Assembly: GCA_021234155.1 (NCBI GenBank)
Contig: JAJEKV010000025.1
Location: forward strand, 14,488,445-14,552,444
DNA length: 64,000 nucleotides
Direction of reading: 5' to 3'
Source of the DNA: Isoetes taiwanensis
Lineage: Eukaryota > Streptophyta > Lycopodiopsida > Isoetales > Isoetaceae
Shown here: piece by piece, positions 35,421 through 46,811 of the stretch
Position numbering within the stretch: position 1 is the stretch's first letter
Layout of the letters: the number at the start of each line of letters is the position of its first letter
The notes under the pieces: model-generated
The model's input: only the letters and a program-made list of their open reading frames with translations
Told to the model about the DNA's origin: nothing
The model's database searches: none
Translations under genes and position numbers: made by a program

Positions 35421-35739
35421 TTTTTTGCTGGTTTCTTGGATGCCATCCAAGAGTGCCGTGCGTAAAGAATAATGGATATTGAAGTGGTTCATATGTGGAA
35501 TTGAGAATATCCTTTTTTCTTTTTTCTTTTTTTTATATAGTTACACATGTTTATAACATAGTATACTTGATGAACCCTCAATACCATAAGTCTTAACATA
35601 ATGGGGCAAACATAAATTTAAGTGGTTTCCTCATAGTAAAGGAGTGGTTAATAATTTTAGTCTAAGCGGTGTTTTGTAACCAGCCCACTCTATACCAGAA
35701 TAATTTTTAGAGTGATAGATTTGGTGGGGCCGGTTTGAG

Positions 35740-36215
35740 TTACCTTGTAATGGTGGAGGGGATAGTCTTACCCCTAGATTGGGGATCCAGGAGGTGTGAT
35801 CCCGGGAGGGCCGGGATCCCGGGGCGATGTGATCCCGGGAGGACGGAATCCCCTTGCTGCTATAGCTTCGCATTTTTTGGCCCTTGAAAGAAAAAAAATG
35901 GGGCAGATTCGTGTGGGATTTTCTCCCTTGATCCATAACCAAATCGAATGGGGTCGGTTCGAGGATGGTCGAATGGAATTTTGGATCGAGGGGCGGTAGG
36001 AGCAAAGGAGGAATCGAAGCGGCGCTGGTTGTAATCGAGGAAGCTTCAATCCGGTAGAAAATCGGCCCTAAGCTGCTGTGATAACCCATTAAGCTACTAG
36101 TTTGTTGGCGGTGATCCCGGAGGGGCGGGATCTTTTCGATGGTGATCCCGAGGCAGGATCACCACCTCGAGATCCCCAATCCAGGTAAGACTATCCCACC
36201 GTAATGGTCTAGATG
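35740..36215. mobile_element. Large foldback element with GATCCCGGG blocks
   Basis: 35745-35808 and 36141-36212 are inverted copies of roughly 65-70 bases with mismatches, sharing GGATAGTCTTACC, GATTGGGGATC and GAGGTG-TGATC. The interior has several GTGATCCCGGGAGG-type short repeats. Near the right arm, ACTAG at 36096-36100 faces a GATCCCG/CGGGATC stem at 36113-36132, so read on the - strand it also looks like a Helitron 3' end; the two readings cannot be separated here. Confidence 0.65.
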
Positions 36216-36942
36216 AAAGGTTGGTGGCATATTTATCTCTAACATATAATTATAATGGGGGAGGTTTACGGAATGTTCTATAAATAGACATTGAGCCCTT
36301 TTATGATTGATTGTGATGTTGGATGCCATCCGGGTGAAGGATACTTGCATCTCGTTAGGTATGTTGTGATCAACGAAATGGAGAAGGCGGGGCATATAAA
36401 AATTCAATCATTTTGAACATATGGAAGCTATAGCACTACTTTATACTAGTCTTGGTATAATAACATCCATCTCTGACAAGTAAAAGCAAAGAGTTTTACA
36501 TGGTCAAAGGGCAAGTTTGGGCGTATATTGCAGGTTGCCTTTAAATTGGTTATTGATTTACATGGCACGCACAAGACGCAAAAAAGCCGGCATTATTAGT
36601 GCATGAACATTCATGGGTAGGTGGTCGTTATTAATATTTTGCATGGTAGATAACATAGATTATCGACCAAGACAATAATATGGTGATTTTTCTCTAGAAA
36701 AGTTTTAACTTGTGTTAAATTGTAATACTTGAGATGGAAGAACAAATTACTAATGCGGGTGGCACCTGATACCAATGGTTGAGTAGTGAACTTTGTATCA
36801 AGATGTAGTGTATATAATTTTTGTTTTTACGTACTCTAGATCATGATGATAATATGTCTAGTGCTAGCGTGGCCTCATTCAAAAGATAAAGATGGTGTTT
36901 CATCAAAGCTTTCCGGTTGGGCTTATGAGACTCAAAGATACA

Positions 36943-37075
36943 ATGAATATGTAGCATTATAATAAGGGTTTTTTTTGTGTTTTGTAATTGTTTTCTCTAA
37001 GGTTTTCATATGATTTGGTGGCCGATTCATCGAGGTGTACTAAATAGTATTTCTAGAGTGCACCCTTTTTTAAGC
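36943..37075 (+). repeat. Dispersed ~130-bp repeat, copy 3
   Basis: AATATGTAGCATTATAATAA, then AGGTTTTCATATGATTTGG, then GTACTAAATAGTATTTCTAG and AGTGCACCC, in the same order as copies 1 and 2. Confidence 0.55.
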
Positions 37076-37189
37076 CGTTGATTTTGGAAAGGGGCAAATC
37101 CTATGATGGGGGCTTTTTCTTTGGTTGTGAATATCCTCCCATTATTTTTAGGGTTCATTTTAGGGTTGTGTAGATTAGGGTCCTGGTCT

Positions 37190-37276
37190 ATGGATTGGAT
37201 TGGATTGGATTGATTGGATTGGATTGGATTGTGTAGATTAGGTCCTGGTCTATGGATTGGATTGGATTGGATTGGC
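37190..37276. repeat. (TGGAT)n minisatellite block, duplicated
   Basis: TGGATTGGATTGGAT runs appear at about 37193-37231 and 37254-37276, separated by a copy of GTGTAGATTAGG-TCCTGGTC that also precedes the first run. The unit plus its flank is therefore tandemly duplicated. Confidence 0.8.
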
Positions 37277-38177
37277 TAGCATGCATAGCTTATTGTTGCG
37301 GAAAGCCTTGGTGATTTTCAAAGGAATCAGGAAGGGAAGCAAGTTTGCCACAGTCGCTCAAATAGTTTTGCATGGTATCCCGCTTATGAAGACAATTGGC
37401 TCAAAATGTTCTTTTGCGGAATTTACTTAGTGCAGCAAGAGTCGCGGTAACGCTTATGAAATTGGTGAAGGGAATTACGCCGATCCTAAGTCGCTTGGCC
37501 GAAATTCAACCGCTGGATCAATGCCGCTTTTTTAGATATGTTAGGTCAATTTTAAAACCGCCAGGGGTCGTTGGGATCTAAGGTTTTGCCATAGATATAG
37601 AATAGGTAAATTTCATGTTATTGCGGAAGGACTAAGAAGGCCGCTAGCATTTGCATCTTCTTCGGTGCCAAAATGGTACGTTAGATGGAGGATCGACAAG
37701 GTTGGGGTGGTCCTCATATTAGTGCCTCTATACAATCGAGTTTAATGGGTGAGCTTCGGATTGGCTTGAGCGCTCAGACCTCCCAAAAACTTGCAAGATT
37801 CGCTCTATGTAAGGAGGTAATTTCTAAATTAGCTCAAATGTACATGCTATAAGATCGATATGCATAGTCCATGCATGAAGGGCATTTATATGTGACCTCA
37901 TTTATAGATAGCAGCCGAAAGGAACTCCCCGAGTGGTTGAGCTCTCGACGGCTCGGTGCGTTATGTGCCTCGGCTCCAGCTCCAATTTAATCCAGGAGCA
38001 AATCACACCGCGGACTAATAGAGGAGTTGAGATCTGCCGCTTGAAGTGATCCCCGCAGATCGTGGGTCGCCACGGACATGATCTCCGCCTGTGTATTGGT
38101 TCGGATATACCAGAATGTGTAGGCCAATGTGGACCTTGGACGCCGAGGTCCGCAGCTTGAACTTTATTGCGAATGAA

Positions 38178-38875
38178 ACAATCGATAGTGAGGATGACCA
38201 AAGATATTTATGTTTCGCTCTAAAAGCATGCTCTTCAAAGATCATATCTTTGCCGGGGAAGACTTGTGTATAATCAGATCATTTGCAAAGGCACACTCTC
38301 TTAATGTTTTGTGACAAGTACTTTGGTGGATGCGTATGCAATGCAAAAGTTTTTGAAGAGTTGCATATTTTCATCGATGTCGCAAGAAGGGATGAGTCCG
38401 TGATGAGATTACGTTCTCAAGCATCTTAAAAGCATGTGTCAAAGATTAGGGCCATTGAAAGAGGCGGTACATTCATGAGCAATGCGGATGGGATCCAAGT
38501 TTCAAAATGCTATTTTTGTGGGTAGCACATTGGTGGACATGTATGCAAAATTTGGGAGATTAAATGAGGCTTTGGCAATCTTTGACAATTTGGAAAATCG
38601 AGATGTGGTCACTTGGGGTACAATGAATATCTAGCATTAATGGACATGCTGAATACAACGACATCCTTTCTCCCATAGACTGTTTTGACAGCATGCAGAA
38701 GGCAGGGATAATGCCAGACACAATAATATTTCTTGCCATTTTGAAAGCATTCAGCAGCATTGGGGCATGGATAGAGCAAAAAATATTCATGAGCAAATTA
38801 TCAAAAAGGGTTTCCAGTTTGATGCAGCAGTAGCAAATGCCAAAACAAGTTTGCTTATGCATGACAATTTACAAT
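38178..38875 (+). pseudogene. PPR protein gene fragment (PLS type, broken)
   Basis: Pentatricopeptide repeats bind organelle RNA. In several frames the + strand reads YLCFALKACS, GRLVYNQIICKGTL, VTSTLVDAYA, EITFSSILKACV, NAIFVGSTLVDMYAKFGRL, EALAIFDNLENRDVVTW, CFDSMQKAGIMPDTI and KKGFQFDAAVANA. This is the alternating L, S and P repeat pattern of plant PLS-type PPR proteins, covering about three repeats each of roughly 35 residues. At least six frame changes and several stops show it is non-functional. No E or DYW domain follows. It is a short, intronless copy, and its parent gene is not in the window. Confidence 0.85.
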
Positions 38876-39048
38876 AGTTTACATGATTCTTGTATTGCAA
38901 TATTGAAATTACAGATAATGAATATAATGACTACATAAAATGTACTCAATAATTTGTTTGTCTTGATGTTATTGTGCTTTTTATAATGCTAGATATTAGT
39001 AATTAATATTTAGGCCCATAAAGTTTACCTTATGTTTGCTTTAGTTAG

Positions 39049-39530
39049 GGTCCAAGGGCCCAAATTTTTTTTAACAATAAACACACAACTACCATTAACA
39101 ATATCTAGCACAAACCATTGCATTTAACACATTTAAATTAAAATCCCCCCCTTAAACCCCTTTGGTTTGGGTGCATATTCACACGGGGGGTTACATAGAA
39201 GCGAGAGCTCTAAAAATATATTTACAATACGTGTACAAAATTAACACCATTAAGTACATTCTCTCAAACCTTATAGTATTTTGCAAACCTTAATATACAG
39301 TATACAAAAACCTGTACATGCATACCCCACAAACGGGGATCGCTATGTATGGTCCAGATCTTGGAATAAAGGGCAAATATGCCCATCCGACAGCTCTCGT
39401 TGCCCGGAGTAACCCCCCGTGTGAATATGCACCCAAACCAAAGGGGGTTTAAGGGGGATTTTAATTTAAATGTGTTAAATGCAATGGTTTGTGCTAGATA
39501 TTGTTAATGGTAGTTGTGTGTTCATATTAA
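39049..39530 (+). mobile_element. Inverted-repeat element, copy 3 (complete)
   Basis: The most complete copy. Arms at about 39083-39193 and 39408-39522 are near-identical inverted repeats, each with CACACAACTACCATTAACAA, GCACAAACCATTGCATTTAA, CTTAAACCCC and GGTGCATATTCACACGGGGG. The centre runs in the same orientation as copy 2 and opposite to copy 1. The left edge has AGGGTCCAAGGGCC. No coding capacity. Confidence 0.9.
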
Positions 39531-42262
39531 ATTACAATGTAGCACAATGTAGCATGACTGATGTTAACATAGAGTATTAGTGTCCTGTATGTTCGTGGGC
39601 CATAAAATAAGACAACCAAATTGCTTTTGTAGTTTTTGAAATGACAAAGATGTCGTTTATTCATCAAATTTAAAAAATTGCATTCTCAAGTATAGGTTAG
39701 AATATCATGTAACCAAATGAAATTCTTTTCACCTAAAATTCACAAGTTATGTTTTTGGCTTGCCCCTAAGGGGGCAACTCCTCGCTCATGCCATGGTATT
39801 AAGCATAGAACTTTCAAAAATAAAGGTTGTATAAAATCTTTACATAAAATTTTTTGCACATCATCTACTTGAGGAAGAATATTTTTACATGTTTGGAAAA
39901 CCAGCTAATACTGTAAATCATAACAAGCTACATGAATAGGCAAAGACAAAAGATTGCTATGCCCCATTGATTGGTCAGCTGAATATAACACTTTGCTAAA
40001 CAATATAGCTAACTTAAAATCGTCCTAGATTCATTATAACCTACTTCACTTTTCCTTGCCTTATAAGGCAATTTCATTCAACCATGTATGCACTTTTTCC
40101 CTTTATAGCTAATAAATGCTTCATTACTTTATTTCTATTCAACTCTCTCCAAAAATCCACAACTTCATACTCTTAGGCAATGCTTGGACATCAAACATAC
40201 TTCTCAAAAACAACTCAAAAAAAAAAACAAATGCACAAATGCCTTGGCCTACGTATGACAAACTTCTTTTGTAATGTTAAGTTGGTCATTTGGGAAAATA
40301 TTTGAAGATGAATCCAATTTGAACTGTATATTTTGTGTAATAAAGCAAGGGATAAGAAGGATTATGGATCTAGACTTGTGATGCTAAAATTCACGAAAAC
40401 CTATATTAGGTATTGTACAAACCCGTAATGAGTAGATACATTTTCTTGTTTTAATAATATGTACCAGGCCAAAGTTTATCCTACCTAACATACAGAGAAA
40501 TATCGGGTTCACACTTAACCAAGAAATTCCAAATCACGGCGGGCCGTCCTTCTTCACGGATCTACGAGTGATAGCCAAAGATAGATGGGCTTCTTGATAA
40601 GTTCGTCTAAGCCCTGTAAGTGCCTTTTTACATAGGAAGTTATGGCAAAGACTTTGTTAGACAAGGATAGCCAAAATGGCTATTTGGGAATGTGACAAAG
40701 CCGATTTTCCAAGCAATCGTCAAGATCTTTACCCATGGTTGTGTACCATAAGGGCTTTTAAGTTTTACATATTCCCAAGCTTTTATTTTTAGGGTCACAT
40801 GCCCGTATAGATACAGAGATGGATTATGGTACAGATGGAAGGTTTAATAGCTCAGGTTCTAAGGAAGAACAGAATAGACTCATTGAGGAAGAGAGTTTAG
40901 GCTACTTGAAAATTTGTGATCTTAGTGAGCCAATACCAATTTTCGGCTACTACGGATAGCACAGAAAAGAGAAAAGAGGGAATCTCACGTGGACAACAAG
41001 CAGTTCAATGGAAATACCAAGATGCTAAAAAACAGTAGTTACAGTCTTAGAAGTGGCCAAGAGGGATATGTTCCTGAAACTCAACCTGGAGTTAGGGTCT
41101 GATCAAGACGAAATACAAATAATATTGCAATGGCTGTGCTCTTTTTAGCTTAAATATCCAATAAATCTACACAAAGGAAGAACGTGATGTGTGTGACCAT
41201 TTTATTTAAATGGCGTCTACTGCCTCTTTCATAGGTTTGAGATATCAAATACTTGCATGGTTCCTGAAACTCAACCTGATGAGAGATCTATAAACCCTCT
41301 TCCCTTTATGCTTTCTTTTGTCCTAATTGCAGCTATATGATGAACTTGAGGGTTAAAACATGAAGACAAAGAGAAAGATTGCAAGGCTACTATTATGTCC
41401 CATATGTGCATCAAGATAATACATTACGGTAAAGGGTTCCAATTACTATGCACCGCTTTATTTATGATATATAAATCGATGCCTAAAACTTTATGCCCGA
41501 TTTTGATACATAAAGGCTGGTCGATTTTTTTTTTTTTAAAACATTCTCGAAGCTTAGGTTTTCTTTCAAAGTTCCTTTTAAAGTGGATCTCGGGGATTTA
41601 AGTATATTGAAAGATTATATTGCATAGTGAAGTTCGAATGTCCGGTTTATAAGATCCGTGGTCTTGTCAATTTTAGTCAATGCAATAATATCATGTTTAA
41701 AAAAAAAATAAAACCATACAAAGATATGCATTAGGTTTTGGTAAAGCATGAAGTGTTTTTAAACATTTGGCCGTGGTTATACTCATGATGTCTGGCCTCT
41801 TTGATTAAATGAATGACTTATGGTTTTTACCTAAACAACTGTGATATTGACTACATAATTGCACTACAAAATAGACAAAGGTTCCTAAAAAAAGAGGGTT
41901 CCTTAGAATGATATATTGAGAAGTAATAATGGATTTCCTAGGACACAAATGTAGTAACATGAGAATAACTGATGTATATATGATCCACTGTTTATTTCGA
42001 GAATATAAGTGGTTTTTGTTTTTAAGAAATGATAAATAAAGAATTTGGAGTTTTTCCAAAAGAACCGCAAAGCGAAAGTGCCCTAATAGATGAGTATAGG
42101 AAGACAGGTGGGTCATAAGTGTACAAGCTTTAAAGACATGTTTGAAACTAAGATATTTTGTACTGATTTTGTGGTTTGCCTGAACAAGATCAGGATGCTA
42201 AGACACTTAATGGGATTGGCCTTGATTGATGTTGAGACTAGTATGGGCTAGACTCGACCAAG
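39531..42262. other. Gene-poor AT-rich stretch
   Basis: Only short frames (41395-41601, 41805-42116) without motifs. A palindrome TTGCCCCTAAGGGGGCAA lies at about 39754-39771 and recurs at 43905. Confidence 0.3.
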
Positions 42263-42360
42263 ATTTTTATTTTTTTTTTGAAGGCAAGGTTGGGTTTATA
42301 TTTATTTAAATAAGTTACATCATACAACAAACCATAAGAGGCATCATGGATAAGACATGT
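42263..42360 (-). mobile_element. Possible retroposon 3' end with poly(A)
   Basis: A near-continuous T run (42264-42279) is followed by GAAGGCAAGGTTGGGTTTAT and AT-rich sequence. The layout matches the clearer retroposon 3' end at 52858. No target-site duplication was seen. Confidence 0.3.
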
Positions 42361-43960
42361 TCTTTATAAAATGGAACCATGTTACTACATATGGGCCTGA
42401 TACAAAATGGATCGAGAATACTTATAAATACTGGCTTGTGCTCTCTTCACATCTACACCACGACCGATCTCGCCCTATTATGATCCTATTGTTTTGCGCG
42501 GACAATTCATGCATACTCATTCGATTGGGGGCAAGTGTTAATTTTTGTCGGATATGGATGTAACTCTTTTCTTTGCCTTCAACTCTTTAAGATATAGGCT
42601 TGTAATATCTAATGCTGAAGCAACTTCCATGATCCATTTTTGTCGGGACTTTCATTTCGGGTCACCGAAGTTCAAACCGCCTTTTTGCTTCATCGTGATA
42701 TGTACCAATGGAGAGTGCCATTTGGTTCACTGCGCACAAAAGGCGGGTGGTATGTATGTTCGTCCCATGATGGCAAACACATCTTTGGAAGCTTTAGATC
42801 TCACGGTTTCCCTTGACACCGAAAGCGTGGAAACGTAAGAGGTTATTGATGATACGTGAATTTGAGCCAAATTCATGTATTGAGTAAAGATGTTTCAAAT
42901 TTTGCTAAGAAAGGCATGTTTAGCGATCTCCTCGTTCTATTTCAAGAGCTCATAATCCACTGTGTTTAATGTTTAGTTCCATGAGACTAATTTGACGCCG
43001 CCAATGACGTCTTTCGCGGAACTAGTGTCCATGCAATCTATAAGTAAAGCGGCATTATGTTGGTTTGTTGTTCCATGTGGACTTCATCGATTAGTAGGGT
43101 CCCTATGGGACTATTATGACGGTTGACATTGCATCTTCATTAGCATTGTACTACTATGGGCTTATTATCAGGGATGCATTAACTTTTGGACCTCTTCATC
43201 TCTATCACACAACTCTAGTCTAGATTGCAAATCATGCCTATGAAAGTAAATTTAATAAAAAATAGTTGAAGAGGAAACAAAGAATCTATTATCGATAGTA
43301 ACGAGCTCTTAAAAAAAAAACTAAAGCATCAATAAAATGTGCCCGGGCCTTTTAGCTTGCTTGAACCTTCTTTCTTTCTCTCATATTCTCTTTGATATTG
43401 TCTTTGATAAACTCGACAGTCTAATTGGCTACTTGATTCTTTTTCTTCTACAGCAGTATGTTCACTTTCTTGACTTACATTCTTGATGGAACATAAACAT
43501 TGTTAAGGCATTTCTTCATCTTTTTCTTTGGACAATTCTTTTCTTTTGCATATTATGCTTACAAAAGTAAATTTAATGATAAACAATGTAAAACGCGAGA
43601 GATCTCTTGATGCGATGTAAAAAGGAAATGGCAAAATCGAAAAGTACCTAATCGCCTCTTTTTTTTATTCGTTCCTAGGGATATCTAGCTCGTGCATTTT
43701 CTTGAATTGCATAAATAACTTTTAAGAGGCTTAGCATATACATCGGTATGAATAAAGCACATTTTTGTCTCTAGCTCATTTACTTGTAGACACAATACCC
43801 TATTATTGATTTGTTTAGATCGTCTCTTCTTTTGATATTGTCTTTGATAAGCCTCGATGGTTTTCCGGCTTTTTTTTTCTACATGAATGCGTTAATTTTT
43901 GCTGTTGCCCCTAGGGGGCAAACCCTCGCTTATGTGGGTATGTGGGCATATCCAGCATAT
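42361..43960. other. Unidentified segment with internal duplication
   Basis: The open frame 42545-42838 has no recognised motif. TGATATTGTCTTTGATAA occurs near 43393 and 43835, and AAAGTAAATTTAAT near 43239 and 43566. On the - strand the first pair encodes YQRQYQ-type, charge-rich peptides. A palindrome TTGCCCCTAGGGGGCAA lies at 43905-43921. Confidence 0.4.
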
Positions 43961-46180
43961 GTTTTCAGATATGCCTAGCATATCGCAAGCATATACCCTA
44001 TATATATCGGGTGATCGCTAAAAACTTGGCCGGTGCCTATAAGTGGTCGATCATCCAGCCCATTCTTCCAGCTATGGCTATGGTCAAGCTCCAATCTTGC
44101 ATTCCTCCACCTTTTTGATGCAAATAAAAGGGCGCCTCCTCGAGGTGTGGAAGCAAATTTATGGTCAGCAGACAAAAATAGGCTTTGCAACCAACCGATG
44201 AGCCAAGGGGTTTTCCATGTCCCAGATTGCCAAAGAATTTTCAAAGCTTTCAAGGTTTTGGTGGGCATCAATATGCGCGATAAAGAGAACGGCAAGGCAA
44301 AGCAAGCACATAGGTCAAATAGTTTGATAGCTCGTTCTTATATATCCCTCGTTATGTTTTATTCTCGCTACCTACTATGTGTTTGCTCCTTCCAAATATC
44401 CGGGATGCCTCCATCTGGCCGCATACAAGATCTTTAGAGCAAGCAAAAAATCGCGAGTGCTTTTTCAATCGCTTTTGCCAAAACTTCTCTTAATTTGATG
44501 GATTTCTCCTTGCCCAGGCAGCTTTGTTTACACGTGAGAAGGTTAAATTTAGATTTGTGAATTGCTCGTGTGGATCGGTTCTCTTCAAGGTCGATATATT
44601 TCAAAGGTCGAATATATTTTATGATGTTGCATTGCTCTTTTCTCTCATGCAAAACCAGCAGCCATAGCCAAGCTTTTGCAATTGATTCTTCGTGCTATTC
44701 AACTGCTGTTTTGGCAAATAAGAAATAGTTGGCATCTCGCTTCTAAGGCCATTACTTACCGTGCATTCAAGGTTATCGTCTTCTTATCGACCGTGAAGTT
44801 TGAGCATGTGTGGCTTCCATTTCATGAAGGAATAAAACCCGTTAATGTATTCGCCAGATACTGCGGATTTTTCAATACATATAGGGTTCTATTTGACATT
44901 TTGCTTCGATTCGTTTCGAGAAACGGGGTTAGGAGTTAGTAATTAGTAGCAATTGTTGATGCTTGATGCTTAGCCCCTCGCACGCATTCTCCAAAAGCAA
45001 TGCAAGAATCCAAACTCCTAGCTTATATTTTGAGCCCCTCATGTTCACATACACCCATAAATTCCGAGACCGTTGATAGGATCCGCGGTGCATTATGGTT
45101 CCGTTATGGTTCCAAACAAGTAAAGAATGGATGAGAATGGATGTGAGCTTTAAGCCTTCGCCACGTTTCGGCCTCAAACTTGATGTTTGATTTAAGTTAA
45201 AGGGTAAAATGCATAAAAAATACATCTATCTATTATCGATATTGATAGACCGGTAGTCAATCTTGTTGCCCGCCATTTTGGACTATGAAATGAAGGAGAA
45301 ATCTTCACTTTGAGTTCTTCAAAGGAAACTAACAACCGGTTTACTCCGCAAAGATTAGAAGGATGTGTATAAATCTCAAAGAGAAGCTCCATTCTCAGCA
45401 CAAGGGGCTTTGTTGGAGAGCTCAATGAGAGTTCCAAAAATGATGCTAGGTGCATGTTTCTGAATTTTCTAAGGTAAGCATGTCAAATAAATGGAAATAC
45501 ATTTGTTGTCTCAATTTGAGAGATAATTAGAAATATGGCCATAACTTTCTTAAACAACCTCCGCTTTTTCGGCAAGAGCATGCGTTGGAAAGATGAGAAG
45601 AAGACCTTCAAATGAGCCTAGGCGATATTTCCCGTGATTGGTAGCGTAAATGCTTCAAATAAAGAATACGTATGTTATTGTTGTAATAAATAGTAAGTTC
45701 AACCAGGTTGTTGCTTTTTCATTATTCTTAATATATAATGATAGGATCTAATTCAATGCTTGTTGTGTGTGACAAGATTGATGAACCTAGTTGTGATTGA
45801 TGAACTTAAATGTGGTAATTAATAAAGTAGTCTAACTTACGTGATAATGGCTCTTTCTCTTTCAAGATTCCGGAGCTTGCACATAAGAAGGTGAAAGATA
45901 CAAGCTAATATTTGTAACAACCAGCTTTTATAGCAGCTCAACTAGTGTAATGCTTGGTGAGGAATATCGGCTTCAAGATTATCTAGAGACATGCTAAAAG
46001 CTCATCCAGTAGTTTATTGAAATGGACTTGATTGCATGTTTATATCAGAACCACATTTTTATGCCGCAAATAGGTGCAAAGGAGTTTTGATGCCTATTGA
46101 GGTGCCAACGGTGAATAAGAACACAAACGGCTTTGTTGGGGCTTATGTAGAGTACACATGTCGAAGACCGAGCAAACTCT
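43961..46180. other. No recognisable gene
   Basis: Several frames of 70-134 residues on both strands (44033-45455) overlap one another and carry no family motif. Confidence 0.3.
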
Positions 46181-46811
46181 CATTTTGTATGACCTGTGTT
46201 GGTTAGAAATGGGATAATTGCCCCATGATAAAGGTCTTGTTATTGCATTTTTTCTACTCATGGCTATAACTTTTTTGTTTCTTGCAAATGCATGGTTTGT
46301 CTATATGTGCATTAGATGCGCTTTATTCGTTGTTGAAAGATTGTTGTTCAATGTGAATAAATAATGTGCCCATGGTAGTCCTTTTGTTGACAATAACCGC
46401 GGATCTTGTGATGTCTTTATTTATGGCGATAGAGATGCCTTTTAATTGTTCCATCCCTTCTATGAAGTTCTTTATAGATGATGTGAGGAGCTCATTAAAA
46501 ACTACATGTGCATTGGTTTGTCGTGAAAGGCAAATGATCCGAGAAGAGAAAACAAGATTCTTTAAGAATAATCACAATTTTCAAATTGGTATCATAGTTC
46601 TACCGACCGCACAACTTCAAGCACTTTTTGCCTCCTATTTGCATCTACAATAGCAGATCCCGTGTAAATAATAATTGAGTGACCCGCAATACAAACAAAC
46701 ATATCAATTGCATTTTGTGCAACAAACAGCCTTTTACCAACTTTTTTTCAAGGGTATACTTAACAAGCACATTTTGTATGACCTGTGTTGGTTAGAAATG
46801 GGATAATTGCC
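46181..46811. repeat. 42-bp identical direct repeats flanking ~550 bp
   Basis: The same 42 bases (starting CATTTTGTATGACCTGTGTT) lie at 46181-46222 and 46770-46811. The segment between contains TTGGTATCATAG near 46583, resembling a tRNA-iMet primer-binding site. Exact identity suggests a recent duplication. Confidence 0.8.

Larger units (their letters stand above)
29331..35470 (-). mobile_element. Autonomous-type Helitron relic (Rep-helicase)
   Basis: The - strand carries the Helitron Rep (HUH endonuclease) region at 34.8-35.4 kb, then the inter-domain region and PIF1-type helicase at 29.6-32.0 kb, in the correct order for a rolling-circle RepHel transposon. All parts are broken by stops and indels. 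IR element copy 2 lies at 34440-34774 within the span. The 32.1-34.4 kb segment shows no RepHel similarity and is probably an insertion or captured sequence. A candidate 3' end, CTAA followed by T with a short GGCG/CGCC stem, lies at 29331-29350 and is weak. The 5' TC end was not found. Confidence 0.75.

Noticed and set aside
36758-36778. Minus-strand TTGGTATCAGGTGCC as a primer-binding site
   Set aside because: Good match to tRNA-iMet primer sites but no LTR or gag nearby, and such 12-mers occur by chance in repeat-rich DNA.
37190-37276. CRISPR-like array
   Set aside because: It is a simple (TGGAT)n microsatellite; no repeat-spacer structure anywhere in the window.
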